A stretch of DNA of 9,711 bases from an uncultured Clostridia bacterium (GTDB taxonomy: Bacteria > Bacillota > Clostridia > Oscillospirales > Acutalibacteraceae), in NCBI GenBank assembly GCA_947171615.1, contig CAMVYG010000071.1:1-9711 (forward strand), in the 5' to 3' direction. Position 1 is the stretch's first letter. Every line of letters starts with the position of its first letter. The notes under the pieces are model-generated. The model did no database searches. It was not told the DNA's origin and worked only from the letters and a program-made list of their open reading frames with translations. Below, one piece after another: positions 6,074 through 9,711 of this stretch. Both the position numbers and the translations under genes were made by a program.

Positions 6074-8188
6074 TCAGACGCCTTTTACCGCAAGATCCCG
6101 GTAGAGGCAATGGCTGCCGTCACCCACGGACACACCAATGGAACCGGTGAGAATGGGCGCATCGTTATCTTCGTACTCCAGCATTTTTTCGCCGTCCACC
6201 CAAACGGTAAGGCGGTTCTGCACCGCTTCCACCTTCAAAGCATGCTCCTGACCGGGAGCGAAAGAAAGCGGTTTTTCACAAAGGGTTTTATAGCCGCACA
6301 TATTTTTGCTCAGCACTACCTTGCCTCCGGAAAAACCGGCAGCATAGGAACGCATTCCGCCCTGCACACGAATATTCAGGAAGCAGCTGTCTCCGGCAAG
6401 GGCAGTCAGCTTTCCCTCCACGGAATAATCTGTCCAGCTGTAATGCCCGGTGTACATCTCGCCAAAGTCGCTGCAGGAAAGGTGCAGTCCACCGTCCTTC
6501 AGGAAAAAGTACCCCTTCAGGCAGGCAAACTGGGACAGGTCGTGATGGGAAAAGGTCCAGTCCAAAATCTTTTCCTTGCTAAAATCGATCCGATATTCCG
6601 GCTTCCCGTCATAATACAGGTCGTCCAGGTAAAAGACCACAGGAGCACAATCAGCGCCTTTGCCCAGGCTGTAGAGAATCACGCCGGTTTCCTGCACATA
6701 ATCGTCCAAACCGCCGGGAATGGTCAGAGAAAGCTCCTGCCAGTTTAGCCCGGCAGCGACTTTTTCTCCCCGAAGGATCTCGCCGCTTCTTCCCATCTTT
6801 ACATAGGGAACGGCAAAAAGCTCCATGGTCTCCACCGGCGGCAGCAGCACGCTCATATGCACGGTCTGGCCGGGATATACCAGAGGGGCAAAGGAAGGAT
6901 CGTAACGGGAATCGTCAAAATCCTCCGGCCCGTAATAGGTCTGCTTATAAAAGAAATGCTCCGATCCGTTCCACATGGAGAACACCTCCACCTTCAGGGA
7001 ACGGGAGCCGGTGTGGGCCTGCTCGGCAGTATTGCGGATCTTATAGCCCTGGCTGTGGCTGCGGATAGCATGGGTGCTGCCGGGATATTCGAAATGACAG
7101 CTGTCTATCCGATCCTCCAGAATGGGCTTCCACTTCCCGGGAACCTCCTCTCCCGCCAGCCGGTAGGCCATTTTCGCAAAATAGCTGGCGCCATAGGGCA
7201 GGTCGGTAGCATTCAGGGAAGGCACCACACCGGACGCCGCCAGAAAATCATTGATGGGCGCGGCATACTTTTCATAGGGAATACCCTCCATGCCGTTCAG
7301 CACGCCCATGATACACCCGGCATTGCCCACGTTGCAGTCGGTATCCCAGCCGCACATGTTGGTAATATTGATCGTGCGGGCATAGTCTCCCTCCCCATAG
7401 AGCAGGCCGAGAATGATCACACCCGCATTGGGGATGATATGGCACGCTCCGGGGTATCGATCATACCCCCAGTTCTCATACAGATACCGGAAGCAGTCGC
7501 GCCAGTTATCCGGATGATTTTCGTGAAAATCTATCACTGCCCTGACGACCCTTGCGTACTCGCAATCGGCAGGAATATAGGCTAACGCCTTGTCTATGAC
7601 CTTGCGGATATCGTGCTCCACAAAGGCGATGCTGATACAGCAGGCAATAAACATTCCACCGTAAACGGCGTTCCCGCCATGGGTGACGCTGGCGGCCTTC
7701 TCAGCCAGAGACGCGGCAAGCTCCGGGTTTCCCGGGGCCACCAGACCCCAGGGGTCGATAAAGATCTGCCCGCCGATCTGTTCGGCAACGACGGCGCCGT
7801 TCTGCTCTATGCTCCCGCTGCGGGGAGCCGGGATCCCGTGGCGAAGGTTGAGGTAGGCGGTATGCTCGGTGGAAATACCGTAGCCTCCCCACCAGAAAAA
7901 GCCATGCTCATAGGGCGCGTAATTCAGCAGGGCCTCGCCCACATCGGCAGAGCTGAAGTTTTCAAGATCCCTGCAATCCTCCAGGGCACGAATAAAAAAC
8001 AGGGGCCCGTTGCTGTCGTCGTCAGCCGCAAAATTTTTGTAGGACGCGGGATAGCCGTCCAGCTCCCCGCAGATATCCTGAATTCGCTGGTAGCTCCAGC
8101 TCTCAATAGGCGCACCCAGACGGATCCCGATGATCTTCCCGAGCCAGCCCGCATAGACACGTTCAAAATAATCTTCCGGTATTTTCAT
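6074..8188 (-). CDS. ADP-ribosylglycohydrolase-fold protein fused to two carbohydrate-binding-like modules
   Basis: The 704-residue product starts with an ARH/DraG-type domain (residues ~5-345). Seen motifs are GWLGKIIGIRLGAPIES (14-30), ADDDSNGP (55-62), HGGNAVYGGMFIAC (170-183) and CGWDTDCNVGNAGCIMG (279-295). Asp56-58 and the Asp282-Thr283-Asp284 triad match positions that hold the two Mg ions in DraG/ARH enzymes. Residues ~365-525 look like a galactose-binding-type sandwich (AHTGSRSLKVEVFS; VVFYLDDLYYDG). Residues ~535-703 look like a concanavalin-like jelly roll (LTVWVDGEKMLEYEDN; GSIGVSVGDG). There is no signal peptide, so it should be cytoplasmic. AAAAGGAG lies 9 bases before the ATG. 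It follows two sugar permease genes on the same strand, so its substrate is more likely an imported glycoside or modified sugar than ADP-ribosylated protein; that is inference. It is much longer than single-domain ARH proteins (about 300 residues). Confidence 0.85.
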   Translation of the reverse strand: MKIPEDYFERVYAGWLGKIIGIRLGAPIESWSYQRIQDICGELDGYPASYKNFAADDDSNGPLFFIRALEDCRDLENFSSADVGEALLNYAPYEHGFFWWGGYGISTEHTAYLNLRHGIPAPRSGSIEQNGAVVAEQIGGQIFIDPWGLVAPGNPELAASLAEKAASVTHGGNAVYGGMFIACCISIAFVEHDIRKVIDKALAYIPADCEYARVVRAVIDFHENHPDNWRDCFRYLYENWGYDRYPGACHIIPNAGVIILGLLYGEGDYARTINITNMCGWDTDCNVGNAGCIMGVLNGMEGIPYEKYAAPINDFLAASGVVPSLNATDLPYGASYFAKMAYRLAGEEVPGKWKPILEDRIDSCHFEYPGSTHAIRSHSQGYKIRNTAEQAHTGSRSLKVEVFSMWNGSEHFFYKQTYYGPEDFDDSRYDPSFAPLVYPGQTVHMSVLLPPVETMELFAVPYVKMGRSGEILRGEKVAAGLNWQELSLTIPGGLDDYVQETGVILYSLGKGADCAPVVFYLDDLYYDGKPEYRIDFSKEKILDWTFSHHDLSQFACLKGYFFLKDGGLHLSCSDFGEMYTGHYSWTDYSVEGKLTALAGDSCFLNIRVQGGMRSYAAGFSGGKVVLSKNMCGYKTLCEKPLSFAPGQEHALKVEAVQNRLTVWVDGEKMLEYEDNDAPILTGSIGVSVGDGSHCLYRDLAVKGV

Positions 8189-8231
8189 AGAGGCTTTCTC
8201 CTTTTGCGATTATTTCATATAAACCGATTTT

Positions 8232-8268
8232 GAGAAAGTCTGAAACACTGCGTGCTTCAGACTTTCTC
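8232..8268. other. Perfect 13-bp hairpin in the leader of the ARH-fold gene
   Basis: GAGAAAGTCTGAA (8232-8244) pairs with TTCAGACTTTCTC (8256-8268). The 11-base loop contains a further CAC/GTG pairing around TGC. On the minus strand the hairpin lies 43 bases before the ATG, upstream of the ribosome site. It is followed by CAAAATCGGTTT rather than a clear T-tract, so full termination is doubtful. Attenuation, mRNA stabilisation or end-processing of the permease message are the plausible roles. Confidence 0.65.
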
Positions 8269-8289
8269 GCTGATAACCGCTTTGCGCTT

Positions 8290-8318
8290 ATTTTAGCACG
8301 GCAGTCACCTGTTTGCAA
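8290..8318 (-). promoter_or_regulatory. Candidate internal promoter for the ARH-fold gene
   Basis: On the minus strand TTGCAA (8318-8313) is followed by exactly 17 bases and TAAAAT (8295-8290): 4 of 6 and 5 of 6 matches to the sigma-A boxes. Predicted start is near 8283, giving a leader that contains the 8232-8268 hairpin. The outer inverted repeat at 8317-8327 overlaps the upstream edge of the -35 box, where a regulator could act. Confidence 0.45.
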
Positions 8319-8326
8319 TCGGTTTA

Positions 8327-9217
8327 TCAGCCTTTGACTGCGCCCAGCACCATTCCCTTGACAAAATACTTTTGCAGGAAGGGATATACGCAGAGAATGG
8401 GAACCGTGGCAACAATGGTGATCGCCATTTTGATGGAATTCGGCGTAATGGAAGTGTTGCCGAAGGTCCTGGCCAAAGCAGATCTGGCCTGCTTGGCGAT
8501 CTGCGTAGCTTCGGCCTGCCGCAGCACCTTCATCAGAACGTATTGCAAAGTCTCCAGGTTTTCGTCTGTCGTGTAATACAGGGTATCCTGCCAGGCATTC
8601 CACTGATTGACCGCCACAAATAACCCAATGGTTGCCAGGATCGGCGTGGAAAGGGGCAAAACGATCTTTAAGAAGATGGTGAACTCTCCCGCTCCGTCTA
8701 TCATGGCCGATTCCTGAAGCCCCTGAGGCAGCTGGATAATGTAGGTACGAAACAAAATCATGTAGTAGGTGCTGAACGCACCAGGAAGGATATAGACCCA
8801 AAACGTATTCATGATCCCCAGCTGCCGGTAAAGCAGGAAGGTGGGAACCAGGCCGCCGCCTACAAACATGGAAACTACAAAAAACATGTAGATGACCCGG
8901 TACCCCTTCAACTGCTTCTTTGTCATGACATAACCGGCCAAAGTGGTGACCAGCAAAAACAGCAGAGTTCCGAAAACTGTGCGCAAAACGCTGACAAAGA
9001 ACGCGTGATACAGCCCTTCATAGCCAAATACAGTGCGGTAGCTGTCAAAGCTGATGATCCGCGGGAAGATGGTGATTCCCCCTCTTGCGGAATCTCTCGC
9101 TTCGTTCAGAGAGACGGCAAGAATATGCAGGAAGGGATACAGCGTTATCACAGAGACCAGCAGCATATAAATTACATTTACCGTATCAAAAACCCGATCT
9201 TGCAGACTTTTTCGCAT
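8327..9217 (-). CDS. Carbohydrate ABC transporter permease, LplC/YtcP type
   Basis: The 296-residue product is an inner-membrane permease of the MalG-like type. Several hydrophobic segments are visible, for example ~14-36, 71-97, 107-130 and 140-160. The ATPase-contacting EAA loop is ESAMIDGAGEFTIFLKIVLP (169-188). The C-terminus, QKYFVKGMVLGAVKG, is typical of the LplC/YtcP group, which imports oligosaccharides with an LplB-type partner. An in-frame ATG at 9253 is rejected because it lacks a good ribosome site and falls in an intercistronic hairpin. AAAGGAG (9228-9234) lies 10 bases before the chosen ATG; a TTG immediately upstream (9218-9220) is at 7 bases and is also possible. The neighbouring upstream gene is the partner permease, 81 bp away. 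No ATPase gene is in view, as is common when a shared MsmK-type ATPase is used. Confidence 0.93.
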   Translation of the reverse strand: MRKSLQDRVFDTVNVIYMLLVSVITLYPFLHILAVSLNEARDSARGGITIFPRIISFDSYRTVFGYEGLYHAFFVSVLRTVFGTLLFLLVTTLAGYVMTKKQLKGYRVIYMFFVVSMFVGGGLVPTFLLYRQLGIMNTFWVYILPGAFSTYYMILFRTYIIQLPQGLQESAMIDGAGEFTIFLKIVLPLSTPILATIGLFVAVNQWNAWQDTLYYTTDENLETLQYVLMKVLRQAEATQIAKQARSALARTFGNTSITPNSIKMAITIVATVPILCVYPFLQKYFVKGMVLGAVKG

Positions 9218-9239
9218 CAAGAGGGCACTCCTTTCTGTC

Positions 9240-9262
9240 ATTTGGCCGGGCAAAGGCCAAAT
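9240..9262. other. Intercistronic hairpin between the two permease genes
   Basis: ATTTGGCC (9240-9247) and GGCCAAAT (9255-9262) form a perfect 8-bp stem with a 7-base loop. On the minus strand it lies between the LplB-type stop and the ribosome site of the LplC-type gene, ending 5 bases before the AAAGGAG. There is no T-tract, so it is not a terminator. An mRNA-stability or processing role is plausible. Confidence 0.5.
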
Positions 9263-9298
9263 GGATCTATCCCATCAGGCACCGTTTGCTTCTGCCTG

Positions 9299-9711
9299 TC
9301 AGAACAGGCTGTACTCGCTAACCTTCCGGGAAAAGGTATTGGCAGACAGGATCAGGATCAGCCCCACCAGCTGGCGGAGCAGACCAATGGCGGCGGCATA
9401 GGAATACTGCCCCTGCTGCAACCCGACCCGGTAAATATATGTGTCCAGCACCTCGCTGAAATCCGCTACCATTCCGTTTCCCAACAGATACGATGCGTCA
9501 AAGCCCGCATTAAGCAGATCCGGCACCGCTAAGACCAACAGCACAATAATGGTTGGGCGAATGCCCGGCAGGGTGATATGCCAGATCCTGCGGAGCCGGC
9601 CTGCGCCGTCTACCATGGCGGCTTCATAAAGGGAAGGATCAATGCCCGCAATGGCGGCAATATAAATGATCGCCGACCAGCCCATTTCCTTCCAGCTGGT
9701 CAAGGCTGTCA
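9299..9711 (-). CDS. Carbohydrate ABC transporter permease, LplB type (N-terminus beyond window edge)
   Basis: The frame is open to the right window edge and gives the last 136 residues; there is no true start here (the codon at 9703-9701 is an internal TTG). Seen in order are SWKEMGWSAIIYIAAIAGI, the EAA loop YEAAMVDGAGRLRRIWHITL, hydrophobic helices (RPTIIVLLVLAVPDLL; SYAAAIGLLRQLVGLILIL) and a C-terminus ending RKVSEYSLF. These are typical of LplB/YteP-type permeases, which pair with LplC/YtcP proteins to import oligosaccharides. It is the first visible gene of the leftward operon. A binding-protein gene probably lies outside the window. Confidence 0.92.
   Translation of the reverse strand, partial: TALTSWKEMGWSAIIYIAAIAGIDPSLYEAAMVDGAGRLRRIWHITLPGIRPTIIVLLVLAVPDLLNAGFDASYLLGNGMVADFSEVLDTYIYRVGLQQGQYSYAAAIGLLRQLVGLILILSANTFSRKVSEYSLF

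Larger units (their letters stand above)
8219..8327. repeat. Outer 11-bp inverted repeat framing the permease-ARH intergenic region
   Basis: ATAAACCGATT (8219-8229) and AATCGGTTTAT (8317-8327) are perfect inverted copies, centres 98 bp apart. They bracket almost the whole gap between the permease stop and the ARH-fold gene. Each copy contains an AAACCGATT core that is itself a near-palindrome around CG, like a LacI-family half-site. They could be paired operators, arms of an RNA fold, or ends of a small inserted element. No target-site duplication is evident outside them. Confidence 0.6.

Noticed and set aside
6011..6748. Open frame on + strand opposite the ARH-fold gene, and similar ones at 6857-7585 and 7613-8233
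   Set aside because: All are antisense shadows of the 6074-8188 gene. The first also begins inside the terminator hairpin, and the third runs on into the intergenic repeats. None shows a family motif.
8163..8801. 212-codon - strand frame overlapping the LplC-type permease and the intergenic repeats
   Set aside because: It lies in another frame of the same strand as the permease, which has strong family motifs including the EAA loop. It crosses the hairpin region without any recognisable protein feature.

Overview
The window looks like chromosomal DNA from a gut-type member of the Clostridia (Bacillota), most likely Oscillospirales (an Oscillibacter/Flavonifractor-like lineage). This is an inference from several things: a papain-type cysteine peptidase carrying three SLH repeats in the style of that group, LplB/LplC-type sugar permeases, strong AGGAGG-type ribosome binding sites, moderately high GC, and degenerate intergenic repeats of a kind I associate with these genomes. 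I see no rRNA, tRNA, CRISPR array, transposase or phage gene.

Layout. (1) Positions 1-135 hold the C-terminal end of an unrecognised rightward gene, closed by a terminator hairpin at 147-179 that also serves the next, leftward gene. (2) A leftward two-gene operon follows: a DUF362-family protein (1772-2629), then a putative glycoside hydrolase of the DUF5060/DUF4038/DUF5605 type (197-1720). A good sigma-A-like promoter lies at 2711-2741. (3) A 525-bp intergenic region (2630-3154) holds that promoter, a 7-bp-period repeat, a GAAA-capped hairpin, a 90-bp element with TGTAG/CTACA ends, and the promoter and leader of the next gene. (4) A monocistronic rightward gene (3155-5929) encodes a secreted, SLH-anchored C1 cysteine peptidase with lectin-like, Ig-like, MBG-like and FN3-like modules. 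It ends at a very strong hairpin terminator (5991-6043) shared with the convergent operon. (5) A leftward operon enters from beyond the right edge: an LplB-type permease (9299-9711, partial), an LplC/YtcP-type permease (8327-9217), then a 704-aa ADP-ribosylglycohydrolase-fold enzyme with two carbohydrate-binding-like modules (6074-8188). The last gene is preceded by nested inverted repeats and a candidate internal promoter.

How it fits together (inference). The two permeases would import an oligosaccharide with a binding protein encoded off-window and a shared ATPase. The ARH-fold protein and the DUF5060/4038/5605 hydrolase both lack signal peptides and would act on the imported glycoside, or a modified sugar, in the cytoplasm. 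The SLH peptidase is a separate cell-surface unit between the two catabolic operons. The least explained items are the ARH-fold enzyme in a sugar operon, the DUF362 protein that lacks the usual ferredoxin insert and is paired with a glycosidase, and the nested palindromes at 8219-8327.
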